From positions 1 through 13,479 of the forward strand of contig DAOUFY010000149.1 of assembly GCA_034429745.1 (NCBI GenBank): a stretch of 13,479 nt of DNA. The letters are read 5' to 3'. Each line of letters starts with the position of its first letter. The stretch's first letter is position 1. This document shows positions 7,973-13,479 of this stretch, piece after piece. Under the pieces are notes generated by a model, which had not been told where the DNA came from, searched no databases, and saw nothing but the letters and a program-made list of their open reading frames with translations. Origin of the DNA: JBAXBF01 sp034429745 (GTDB lineage Bacteria > Chloroflexota > Anaerolineae > Anaerolineales > DRKV01). The position numbers and the translations under genes were made by a program.

Positions 7973-8001
7973 TTGACATAACTATCTGAATTTGCTATGA
8001 T
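7973..8001 (+). promoter_or_regulatory. Strong sigma70-type promoter of the unknown-protein gene
   Basis: A perfect TTGACA (7973-7978), an ideal 17-base spacer and TATGAT (7996-8001) preceded by TGC (extended -10) make this one of the best promoters in the window. The start of transcription would be near 8008, about 54 bases before GTG 8062. Confidence 0.7.
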
Positions 8002-8051
8002 AATAATAAAAGAAACCTTTCTTCTAAGTCATTAGTTCAAGAGACGATTAT

Positions 8052-8056
8052 GGAGG
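8052..8056 (+). promoter_or_regulatory. Shine-Dalgarno GGAGG that points to GTG 8062
   Basis: GGAGG is five bases before GTG 8062 but only two before ATG 8059, and it lies inside the codons that follow ATG 8050. The spacing favours GTG 8062 and matches the secG layout. Confidence 0.6.
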
Positions 8057-8061
8057 TTATG

Positions 8062-8838
8062 GTGAATCAAACAACACCTAAAAAGCAGCTCTTTATAGAA
8101 GTACGTCATGAGCCGGAAATGACGTCTTTTGATGCACGTAAACTTCTATCAGAGCTGCGGGAAAGTAGTCAATTTCCAGAGCAAGCAACCAATATTGGAA
8201 GAAGAACCTCTATCTATGAAGCAATCAGAAGACTTGCTTATGATGCCGACACTCGCCACCTCATTCGAGCAATTGCTGCCAAGGGTTTTCTACCATATTA
8301 TGCCGACCGTTATGCAAAAATGTATATCCAAGTCTTTGGTTTCGAACGCCAAAACCTCATGGTTTCTCAAATAACCCGTCATACTGTAGCTGAAGCACTG
8401 GTGGCAAATATGTATGCTGCTGCAGATCATATCTATTGGGCTTTAAGTTCAATGAGTGATGATGTATTAAAGCTCCTTGAAGAGGATTACTACGATACAC
8501 TGATAACAATTGATAGCATTCTCATCCTGCTCAATACTTATGCAAACCGTATCCTTGGTTTAGAAAAACAAATCCTGGCAGATAAAAAAGTTATGCAAGA
8601 TTGGAGCATGCAGGAATTATTTGCCGGGGGTATAAATTTTTCTAAAGAAATAACGGATCGCTCTTATCGAAACAACCCACATTGGACAGATTTTAAAGCT
8701 CATTTTCAAGACCAATGCGAAAGACTAATCTATGCCATCAATCAAATTGGTCCAAAACGCTATTCAAAATATCGCTACTTATGTCTTCTTGTCTCAAAAC
8801 TCGGTCCTTGTGCAGCTGAATTGAAATGTAACAAATAA
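8062..8838 (+). CDS. Uncharacterised helical protein
   Basis: I do not recognise this family. From GTG 8062 the product has 258 residues (262 if ATG 8050 were used). It has no signal peptide, no clear membrane segment and no nucleotide-binding motif, so it is probably soluble and mostly alpha-helical. Notable stretches are TSIYEAIRRLAYDADTRHLIRAIA near 52-75, an aromatic/acidic middle segment (DHIYWALSSMSDDVLKLLEEDYYD), and a C-terminal part with four cysteines (CERLIY, YLCLL, GPCAAELKC). It stands alone, with its own strong promoter upstream and a 352-base gap downstream before the response regulator, so it is probably a single-gene transcript. The even codon usage and long frame leave little doubt that it is a real gene. 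Confidence 0.8.
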   Translation: MNQTTPKKQLFIEVRHEPEMTSFDARKLLSELRESSQFPEQATNIGRRTSIYEAIRRLAYDADTRHLIRAIAAKGFLPYYADRYAKMYIQVFGFERQNLMVSQITRHTVAEALVANMYAAADHIYWALSSMSDDVLKLLEEDYYDTLITIDSILILLNTYANRILGLEKQILADKKVMQDWSMQELFAGGINFSKEITDRSYRNNPHWTDFKAHFQDQCERLIYAINQIGPKRYSKYRYLCLLVSKLGPCAAELKCNK

Positions 8839-8896
8839 ATGTTATCTTACATTGATTATTCATTACTAATCCGTCCGGCCACAAATCACAGTTAAA

Positions 8897-8988
8897 CAAC
8901 TCATCTATAGTTAATGAAAACCAGAAGTATTCACGTTACTACCCATCGCTGAATCGCATAAGCAACTCAATGTTGGGTGATGAAAACC
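8897..8988 (+). repeat. Two 26-base imperfect direct repeats, 66 bases apart
   Basis: CAACTCA-N10-variable-TGAAAACC occurs at 8897-8922 and 8963-8988, with 19 of 26 positions identical. Both ends match and the centre differs, as in paired binding sites. The operon downstream encodes an OmpR-type regulator, a class that often binds direct repeats, so autoregulation is possible but unproven. Confidence 0.35.
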
Positions 8989-8996
8989 CCCTTTTT
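8975..8996 (+). terminator. Possible weak terminator after the unknown gene
   Basis: GGGT (8975-8978) can pair with ACCC (8986-8989) ahead of CTTTTT (8991-8996). TGGGT (8974-8978) could instead pair with ACCCA (8941-8945). The stem is only four to five base pairs. Confidence 0.25.
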
Positions 8997-9190
8997 AGCC
9001 AATAAGGATGATATTTCTTTCTTTTCATACGTGTTTGACATTTAAATAGCAATCGCTTTTCAGCATAGCCTCAAATTCCCTCTTTGCTATTGATTATTGC
9101 ATATTGCTCAAAAGTTCATCCTCTAAACGAAAATTAAATAAATCTTGTGTACTCTATAAGATATATAAACCACTTTTTCTAGGTATTTTT

Positions 9191-9880
9191 ATGGGTACTA
9201 CCATTCTAGTTGTAGATGATAAAGCAAACACAAGACAATTATTGTATGAATATCTCACAGAGCAAGGTTTCAAAGTGATTAGCGCTACTAATGGTCAAGA
9301 AGCCATTTATTCCGCCCGCCATCATCACCCAGATTTAATCCTGCTAGACATTATGATGCCCAAAATGGATGGGTATCAATTTCTGCGCCAATATCGCCAA
9401 GAAAGCCAAACCCCAGTGATTATCATTACCGCTCGAGAGGAAGAAACCGACGTTATCCTTGGGCTTGAGTTAGGCGCAGACGATTACATTATAAAACCCT
9501 TTCGTCTTCGTGAATTAGTCGCCCGTATCCATGCTATACTCAGAAGAGAAGAAAGAGCTTCCAATAATGAAAAACCACTCAGTGTTGGTGATCTATACCT
9601 AGACCCAGCTTCTCATACTGTTGCAATCAAGAACAAACCAATTTCTTTAACACCCATTGAATTTGATTTACTAATGACATTTATGCGTTCTCCAGGACAA
9701 GTCTTCACTCGTGCACAGCTTATTGAACATCTTATGGATAGTGGCTTCAGTGGTCTTGACGTTACTCTAAACGTACATATTCGTAACCTTCGAACTAAAA
9801 TTGAAACCAACCCGTCGCAGCCCAAATACATTGAAACTGTCTTTGGTGTTGGTTATCGCTTAGCTAAACCAGATAAATAA
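9191..9880 (+). CDS. OmpR/PhoB-family response regulator
   Basis: The 229-residue protein has a receiver domain (about 3-115) with acidic pair Asp9/Asp10, phosphoacceptor Asp53 in LLDIMMP, Thr80 in IIITA and Lys102 in IKPF. A winged-helix output domain (about 130-226) carries SLTPIEFDLLMTFMRSPGQV and the typical ending VFGVGYRL. Phosphorylation of Asp53 by the kinase encoded next should promote dimerisation and DNA binding. ATG 9191 is chosen because the receiver fold begins right after it (TTILVVDDKANTR). The upstream in-frame TTG 9104 has no ribosome-binding site and adds unrelated residues. The kinase gene starts after a five-base gap, so the two are cotranscribed. Confidence 0.93.
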   Translation: MGTTILVVDDKANTRQLLYEYLTEQGFKVISATNGQEAIYSARHHHPDLILLDIMMPKMDGYQFLRQYRQESQTPVIIITAREEETDVILGLELGADDYIIKPFRLRELVARIHAILRREERASNNEKPLSVGDLYLDPASHTVAIKNKPISLTPIEFDLLMTFMRSPGQVFTRAQLIEHLMDSGFSGLDVTLNVHIRNLRTKIETNPSQPKYIETVFGVGYRLAKPDK

Positions 9881-9885
9881 CAATA

Positions 9886-11316
9886 ATGTTCCATTCACTC
9901 TTAAGCAAACTTACATTAGCCTTTCTATTAGTTGCCATGCTTACCACAGGGCTAGTAGCACTTTTTATCCGCCTGACAAGTGTCGAAAGGCTTTCTAACC
10001 TGCTTGTTGAACAGCAACGAAATGATTTAAAAACATTTCTTTTAGAATACTATCAAGAAAAAGGCTCATGGGAAGGACTATCTGAACAATGGAGAAATTA
10101 CCGTCTCTTTATTATTAAAAGAAATATCCCTACCCCCCCACCACCAGAAAATAGAGATAAGAAGAATCAAAGCGTTTTTCCGGATAATTATCCTCCCCCT
10201 AAACCTTTTCAATTTGTTGGATTCGCCGACCCCCAGGGGAACATACTTATTCCCGTATTTTCAGGTGATGCTCCTATTCCAACAACTCTGCCAAGAGAAA
10301 TCTTGAACGCAAGCACCGCACTTATTTATAACAATAAGACAATTGGATATATTATCAGTAGCCCAATGAAACCGCGCTTTAACCCAGCCGAGGATGCATT
10401 TTTACGAAGAACCAATGAAGCTTTAATATATGCTGTGTTGATTGCAATGGTTTTTGCTCTTTTTATTGGCATCTTCCTGGCTCGTACGCTTATTCGCCCA
10501 CTTCAAACGCTTACACAAGCTGTCCATAATATCACCAAAGGAAATTTAGAACAGGAAGTGAACATTCAAACTAAAGATGAAATTGGTCAGCTAGCAGCGG
10601 CATTTAACATAATGAGTCGCGAAGTAGCACGGGTAAATCGTTTGCACCGCCAAATGACAGCTGATATCGCCCATGATTTGCGAACTCCGCTCATGGTTAT
10701 CGCAGGGTATATCGAATCAATGAAAGATGGAGTTCTGCAGCCCACACCCCAACGCTTATCTTTAATTTATAAAGAAATTGAAAGGTTGCAGAAGCTCGTC
10801 GGTGATTTACGCATGCTCTCTCAAGCTGACGCTGGGGAATTAATCCTTAACCTGCAGCCATTAGATCCTAAAAATTTTCTTGCCCATGTAGCAGAAACTT
10901 TCTCTCAAACTGCCACACAGCAAGGTATTAGTATTATCCTTCAAAATAATGATTATGTATCCCAGATCTATGCAGATGAAGTACGCCTCATGCAAGTGTT
11001 CGATAATCTTATTGCAAATGCTCTTCGATACACTCCTAATGGAGGAAAGATTGAAATAGGCGCGTATAATGAGAATGATAAAGTGATTATGTTTGTTCGC
11101 GATAATGGAATAGGCATTCCCGCTGAGGATATACCAAATATTTTTGATAGATTTTACAGAGTAGATAAGTCACGAACCGATAGTGATGAAAGTGGATTGG
11201 GACTAGCCATAGTAAAAGCTTTAGTTACTGCTCATAACGCCTCCATTTCTGTGGAATCAACTTATGGTGAATACACGCTCTTTAAGATTGCGTTCAATCC
11301 TTATCCTGCAGCTTAA
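9886..11316 (+). CDS. HAMP-HisKA sensor histidine kinase (BaeS-like architecture)
   Basis: The 476-residue kinase has a first membrane helix (about 10-28), an extracytoplasmic sensor region (about 30-178) and a second helix (about 179-199). Next come a HAMP linker (about 200-252), a HisKA domain with His263 in DIAHDLRTPL, and an ATPase domain. The latter shows N box DNLIANALRYTP (373-384), G1 DNGIGIP, F box FDRFYRVDKSR and G2 SGLGLAI. It autophosphorylates His263 and passes the phosphate to the preceding regulator. The sensor region is odd in its two proline-rich stretches (TPPPP near 83-87, PPPKP near 103-107); I cannot name the signal. A weak ATAGAT/ATCTAT inverted repeat follows the stop. 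Confidence 0.94.
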   Translation: MFHSLLSKLTLAFLLVAMLTTGLVALFIRLTSVERLSNLLVEQQRNDLKTFLLEYYQEKGSWEGLSEQWRNYRLFIIKRNIPTPPPPENRDKKNQSVFPDNYPPPKPFQFVGFADPQGNILIPVFSGDAPIPTTLPREILNASTALIYNNKTIGYIISSPMKPRFNPAEDAFLRRTNEALIYAVLIAMVFALFIGIFLARTLIRPLQTLTQAVHNITKGNLEQEVNIQTKDEIGQLAAAFNIMSREVARVNRLHRQMTADIAHDLRTPLMVIAGYIESMKDGVLQPTPQRLSLIYKEIERLQKLVGDLRMLSQADAGELILNLQPLDPKNFLAHVAETFSQTATQQGISIILQNNDYVSQIYADEVRLMQVFDNLIANALRYTPNGGKIEIGAYNENDKVIMFVRDNGIGIPAEDIPNIFDRFYRVDKSRTDSDESGLGLAIVKALVTAHNASISVESTYGEYTLFKIAFNPYPAA

Positions 11317-11455
11317 TCAATCTCCATGAGTTGGCGGAAATGCATAGATTTTAAATTTTATCTATATGATAAATAAATCAATTTTTCTTATAGTGATATC
11401 TAGGTTTGGATCAATCCCCTAATATATACTTTAGATCCACAATAAGGAGACAACT

Positions 11456-11938
11456 ATGTTAGAAAGTATTCAAAACTCGAACTCAATGATGATCAACGCT
11501 TTTCAGATGGGCAACATTCGCCCTCCGAAATTCCAACCGCTGACTGATCAACAAAAAAGCCAGCTATCCGAAATTCTATCTCAATACGATCCAGAAAACA
11601 TCACAAAGGAAGATGCCCAAGCGATGTTTAAAGCTTTCCACGAAGCTGGAATTGGGGGACCAGAATTGAAGGAAGCGATAGAAGAAGCCGGCTTTGATGC
11701 TGATAAAGTATGGGAATTGGCTCATGGAGATAAACCACCTCGCCCACCTGAGGGACGTGAGTTTTCAGGGCAAAGAGAACTTGGAAGCATCAATACATCC
11801 GCCTTAGAAACCCTTCAGTCTATATTGAGCCAATTTAATTTATCTGAAATGAATGAAGAAAACCAGACATCTCTTATCCAAAAATTAAAAGAGTCAGGTT
11901 TGCTATTGCAAGGGGGTGTTATAGATATCAGAGCTTAG
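11456..11938 (+). CDS. Uncharacterised helical protein with a twofold internal repeat, next to the two-component genes
   Basis: AAGGAG six bases before ATG 11456 gives a strong start. The 160-residue product has no signal peptide or membrane segment. It contains two related helical units: residues 37-66 (ILSQYDPENITKEDAQ onward, ending HEAGI) and 120-149 (ILSQFNLSEMNEENQ onward, ending KESGL). Between them are ELKEAIEEAGFDADKVWELA and a proline-rich linker. The acidic loops recall EF-hand-like or other two-helix units but lack a canonical DxDxDG calcium loop. It is 139 bases after the kinase and in the same direction, so it may be the output or a partner of the two-component system. The leader holds TGGATC/GATCCA (11407-11412, 11434-11439) around a TATACT. 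The function is unknown. Its 3' end overlaps the convergent pyruvate kinase-like gene by 11 bases. Confidence 0.82.
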   Translation: MLESIQNSNSMMINAFQMGNIRPPKFQPLTDQQKSQLSEILSQYDPENITKEDAQAMFKAFHEAGIGGPELKEAIEEAGFDADKVWELAHGDKPPRPPEGREFSGQRELGSINTSALETLQSILSQFNLSEMNEENQTSLIQKLKESGLLLQGGVIDIRA

Positions 11939-12872
11939 GAAATTGAGCAAGTTGAGGTTTAAACATCGCCGCTGTTTGGCATGCTTCAATTACAAAGCTG
12001 CCAACAGCGGTTTCATCAGATAATACAAACCCTTTATAGCCGCTCAACAATGCTTCATAATAAAAACACACCTCTGATCTTGTAGGTGTTGAATGATCTA
12101 CCATATGTTCAAACACCTGACCGGCCAGCATCACAGGTTTATTATGCTGTGGCAGTAATGCAGTACAATGATGCACCATTTCTGCCATAGCTTTTAACCC
12201 TACCTCAGCGCCCAAATCACCCCGGCACAACCACAATTCGTCAGCTTGCTCAGATATTTGTAATTCCTCCTCGAGAGCACTTGCTCGTTCTAACTTTGCG
12301 CTGAGGTAGGTAGAATCACCCAATGCATTCCGGTACTTTTGCATCTCGTATGCATCCCGAACGTAAGAAATAGCATATCGTATAGAAGGAATATTCCTTG
12401 TTGCCTTAAAGACATCCTTATCTTTTTCACTTAACTCTTCTTTTCTATAAGAACAATTGGGTATGGTTATGCCTTTATGGGAGGATATACTTCCTGCGCG
12501 TGTTACGTAAGCGTGTATTTCTTGGTCTTTTACTGATTCTACCTGCAGACATACTTTTCCATCAGCAAGTATTAATTCACCATTAGACTGCAGGATTGCT
12601 TTAAAAAAGTCTGCATGAGGTACTGGCAATACCCCAATTTTTTCACTTTTCGGCTCATTGACTAAAATAACCTTCTGTTTTATACGCAATTCGGTAGAAG
12701 ATAATTCTCCTAAACGCCATTTGCTTCCCTGCAAATCTAAATATAATGGTGGCTTTTGTTGGATTTCGTCAATAAATGATAAATATTTTTCCACCCATAA
12801 TACAACCTCATTTAGTCTTAAATGAGATGTATTTAATCTAAACGCTGTAATTCCATTGTTCAACATAGCCAA
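11928..12872 (-). CDS. Pyruvate kinase-like protein lacking the C-terminal domain; 5' end cut off by an in-frame TGA
   Basis: The 314 codons open after the TGA encode most of a pyruvate kinase barrel. Visible are FRLNTSH (11-17), DLQGSKWRLGEL (46-57), a B domain with LADGK (102-106), KGITIPN (133-139), LSEKDKD, the catalytic-type Lys193 and Glu195 in AKLE, and the metal-site segment RGDLG (217-221). PTRSEV and LSDETAVG follow. Pyruvate kinase makes pyruvate and ATP from phosphoenolpyruvate and ADP. Two departures stand out: the threonine of the usual ATQ segment is Gly251 (AGQ), and the roughly 120-residue regulatory C domain is absent. TTG 12872 is only the first codon usable after the TGA and has no ribosome-binding site. 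The natural start is ATG 12950 (see the 5' segment). Either a pseudogene, a recoded gene or a divergent paralogue. Confidence 0.75.
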   Translation of the reverse strand: MAMLNNGITAFRLNTSHLRLNEVVLWVEKYLSFIDEIQQKPPLYLDLQGSKWRLGELSSTELRIKQKVILVNEPKSEKIGVLPVPHADFFKAILQSNGELILADGKVCLQVESVKDQEIHAYVTRAGSISSHKGITIPNCSYRKEELSEKDKDVFKATRNIPSIRYAISYVRDAYEMQKYRNALGDSTYLSAKLERASALEEELQISEQADELWLCRGDLGAEVGLKAMAEMVHHCTALLPQHNKPVMLAGQVFEHMVDHSTPTRSEVCFYYEALLSGYKGFVLSDETAVGSFVIEACQTAAMFKPQLAQFPKL

Positions 12873-12950
12873 CCATAGGTGTTTTTCATCGCTTCAAGGA
12901 CAAAAAGTAGATATAAGTTCATAATCAAACAATAAATTTTCTTGAATCAT
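12873..12950 (-). other. 5' segment of the pyruvate kinase-like gene, ending at an in-frame TGA (12894-12896)
   Basis: ATG 12950 has AAGGG five bases upstream (12956-12960) and a good promoter further up. It begins 18 codons reading MIQENLLFDYELISTFCP, then TGA, then SDEKHLW, which runs in frame into the large open frame. ELISTFCP occupies the place of the first beta-strand of pyruvate kinases (for example KIVCTIGP in E. coli PykF), and SDEKHLWLAML matches the following helix. Homology therefore continues through the stop codon without a frame change. The TGA sits just after the conserved proline, at a position where pyruvate kinases vary (Ala, Lys, Ser). Confidence 0.7.
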
Positions 12951-12990
12951 GTTTTCCCTTCAACCATGCAAGTTAGAACTAGATTTATCC

Positions 12991-13019
12991 AAAATACCGT
13001 ACTTTTACGATATTGTCAA
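12991..13019 (-). promoter_or_regulatory. Promoter of the pyruvate kinase-like gene
   Basis: On the minus strand TTGACA (13014-13019), a 17-base spacer and TATTTT (12991-12996) give a well-formed promoter. Transcription would start about 35 bases before ATG 12950. This supports ATG 12950 as the ancestral start. Confidence 0.6.
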
Positions 13020-13039
13020 ATTGTAAAATAATATATAAT
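13013..13039 (+). promoter_or_regulatory. Promoter of the small-peptide genes, sharing -35 bases with the opposite promoter
   Basis: TTGTCA (13013-13018), a 15-base spacer and a perfect TATAAT (13034-13039) lie on the plus strand. The -35 box overlaps the -35 box of the divergent promoter, since TTGTCAA reads as TTGACA on the other strand. The leader would be about 46 bases. Confidence 0.45.
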
Positions 13040-13091
13040 AAATTTGAAAATTACACTACATTAAAAAATTCAATCAGGAAGGAGACAAACC

Positions 13092-13265
13092 ATGAAAGTG
13101 GAAACTAATTTAAAAGCAGGAATATCATTCCCGGATCACTGCTCTATCCCAGATAATGATTTGTTATCCCCATCAAAGGAAAATATTGTACCTCCTCGAG
13201 TAATGGGAATTTGTATCCCTACAGATTCGCACACTTTCCCTCTAAATGATTGCATCGTTACATAA
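13092..13265 (+). CDS. Small Cys-containing peptide, candidate RiPP precursor (peptide 1)
   Basis: GGAAGGAG (13077-13084) lies seven bases before ATG 13092, a strong ribosome-binding site for a gene of only 57 codons. The peptide starts MKVETNLKAG, nearly the same as the N-terminus of the next small gene (MKIKSNIKAG). It then diverges completely, with Cys17 in PDHC, Cys41 in GICIP and Cys54 in NDCIVT and several prolines. No hydrophobic signal segment is present. A conserved short N-terminus with unrelated tails in neighbouring genes fits leader and core regions of ribosomally made, modified peptides. No maturation enzyme is in the window, and the role is inferred only from this layout. Confidence 0.6.
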   Translation: MKVETNLKAGISFPDHCSIPDNDLLSPSKENIVPPRVMGICIPTDSHTFPLNDCIVT

Positions 13266-13324
13266 GAAAACAAATAATAAATATATAAATACCCCTACAA
13301 ATAACACATAAATGGAGAATTATT

Positions 13325-13479
13325 ATGAAGATCAAATCTAATATTAAAGCAGGAAGTACTGGAGCATTTCTTGAAGTAGAAGATTCCAGTTATAGTAGAA
13401 GACCGACACCTCCTCCACCTCCACCGCCACCTCCTCCCCACTACACTTACACCTGCGATCACTGCAAGGGAAGACCTCT
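13325..13479 (+). CDS. Small protein with poly-proline run and CxxC, candidate RiPP precursor (peptide 2), cut by window edge
   Basis: GGAG (13314-13317) is seven bases before ATG 13325, and 51 codons are readable before the edge. The N-terminus MKIKSNIKAG matches that of peptide 1 in 6 of 10 positions with conservative changes at three others. Residues 11-28 are polar. Pro29-Pro38 is a run of ten prolines encoded by mixed CCT, CCA, CCG and CCC codons, followed by HYTYTCDHCKGRP. Cys44 and Cys47 (CDHC) could bind metal or be modified; DHC also occurs in peptide 1. It follows peptide 1 by 59 bases with no obvious promoter between, so they are probably cotranscribed. Translating ten prolines would need elongation factor P. 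It may be longer than a typical precursor; the 3' end is unseen. Confidence 0.55.
   Translation, partial: MKIKSNIKAGSTGAFLEVEDSSYSRRPTPPPPPPPPPPHYTYTCDHCKGRP

Larger units (their letters stand above)
8839..9190 (+). other. 352-base intergenic region upstream of the response regulator
   Basis: No convincing gene is seen here. The stretch holds an imperfect 26-base direct repeat (8897-8922 and 8963-8988), a weak hairpin followed by T residues (8975-8996), and a perfect TTGACA at 9035-9040 with no acceptable -10 box at normal distance. It presumably contains the end of the upstream transcript and the control region of the two-component operon. A TTG at 9104 is in frame with the regulator but would add 29 residues that do not belong to the receiver fold. 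Confidence 0.6.

Noticed and set aside
9035..9069. Promoter for the two-component operon from TTGACA 9035-9040
   Set aside because: No acceptable -10 hexamer lies 15-19 bases downstream.
9104..9190. TTG 9104 as start of the response regulator
   Set aside because: The extra 29 residues do not belong to a receiver domain, and ATG 9191 places the fold exactly as in the family.
12894..12896. TGA as a reassigned sense codon in this organism
   Set aside because: TGA ends no gene here other than the pyruvate kinase-like one, and a TAA follows its terminal TGA two codons later, which is suggestive. But more than 3,500 codons in the other genes contain no in-frame TGA, and the tryptophans I checked are TGG, so wide reassignment is not supported.
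12850..12896. Selenocysteine insertion at the in-frame TGA
   Set aside because: The bases after the TGA form only very short stems (such as ACC-TAT-GGT), and the position is not a catalytic one in pyruvate kinases. No real evidence for a SECIS element.
1..13479. CRISPR array, insertion sequence or phage genes
   Set aside because: No regularly spaced repeats, transposase, integrase or terminal inverted repeats were seen.

Overview
The window reads as chromosomal DNA from a low-GC, AT-rich bacterium. My best guess is the phylum Chloroflexota, class Anaerolineae. The guess rests on the set of proteins and their style: Pro/Thr 'PTPTP' linkers, a BMP-type lipoprotein with a FCGLCRP..YPPF segment, and a membrane-anchored family 5 binding protein beside secG and uvrB. 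It is not based on a marker gene. Most genes stop with TAA, one with TAG, and only the pyruvate kinase-like gene has TGA.

Left part (1-1664, minus strand): a strong promoter drives tRNA-Leu(CAG), followed closely by a FtsB/DivIC-like membrane protein and a BMP-like lipoprotein that runs off the left edge. Divergent from it is a radical SAM protein with a C-terminal helix-hairpin-helix (about 1738-2877), whose mRNA may be leaderless. Middle part: secG and a peptide-type substrate-binding protein on the minus strand (2941-4917) face away from uvrB and an EamA transporter on the plus strand (4958-7913). This is an export/uptake pair back to back with a DNA-repair and transport pair.

Right-middle part (7973-11938, plus strand): a well-formed promoter precedes an unrecognised helical protein whose start is probably GTG 8062. 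After a 352-base gap with imperfect repeats come an OmpR-type response regulator and a HAMP/HisKA sensor kinase. They are followed by a 160-residue helical protein with a twofold internal repeat, a candidate output or partner of the two-component system.

Right end: a C-domain-less pyruvate kinase-like gene on the minus strand has its promoter, ribosome-binding site, ATG and first beta-strand separated from the rest by a single in-frame TGA. Sharing its promoter region and transcribed the other way are two tiny genes that were too short or too incomplete for routine ORF calling. They encode peptides with a common N-terminus (MKVETNLKAG / MKIKSNIKAG) followed by unrelated Cys-containing tails, the second with a run of ten prolines. 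This common-leader, variable-core layout is what one expects of ribosomally made, modified peptide precursors. It is the most likely place for an undescribed system, with any processing enzymes lying beyond the right edge.
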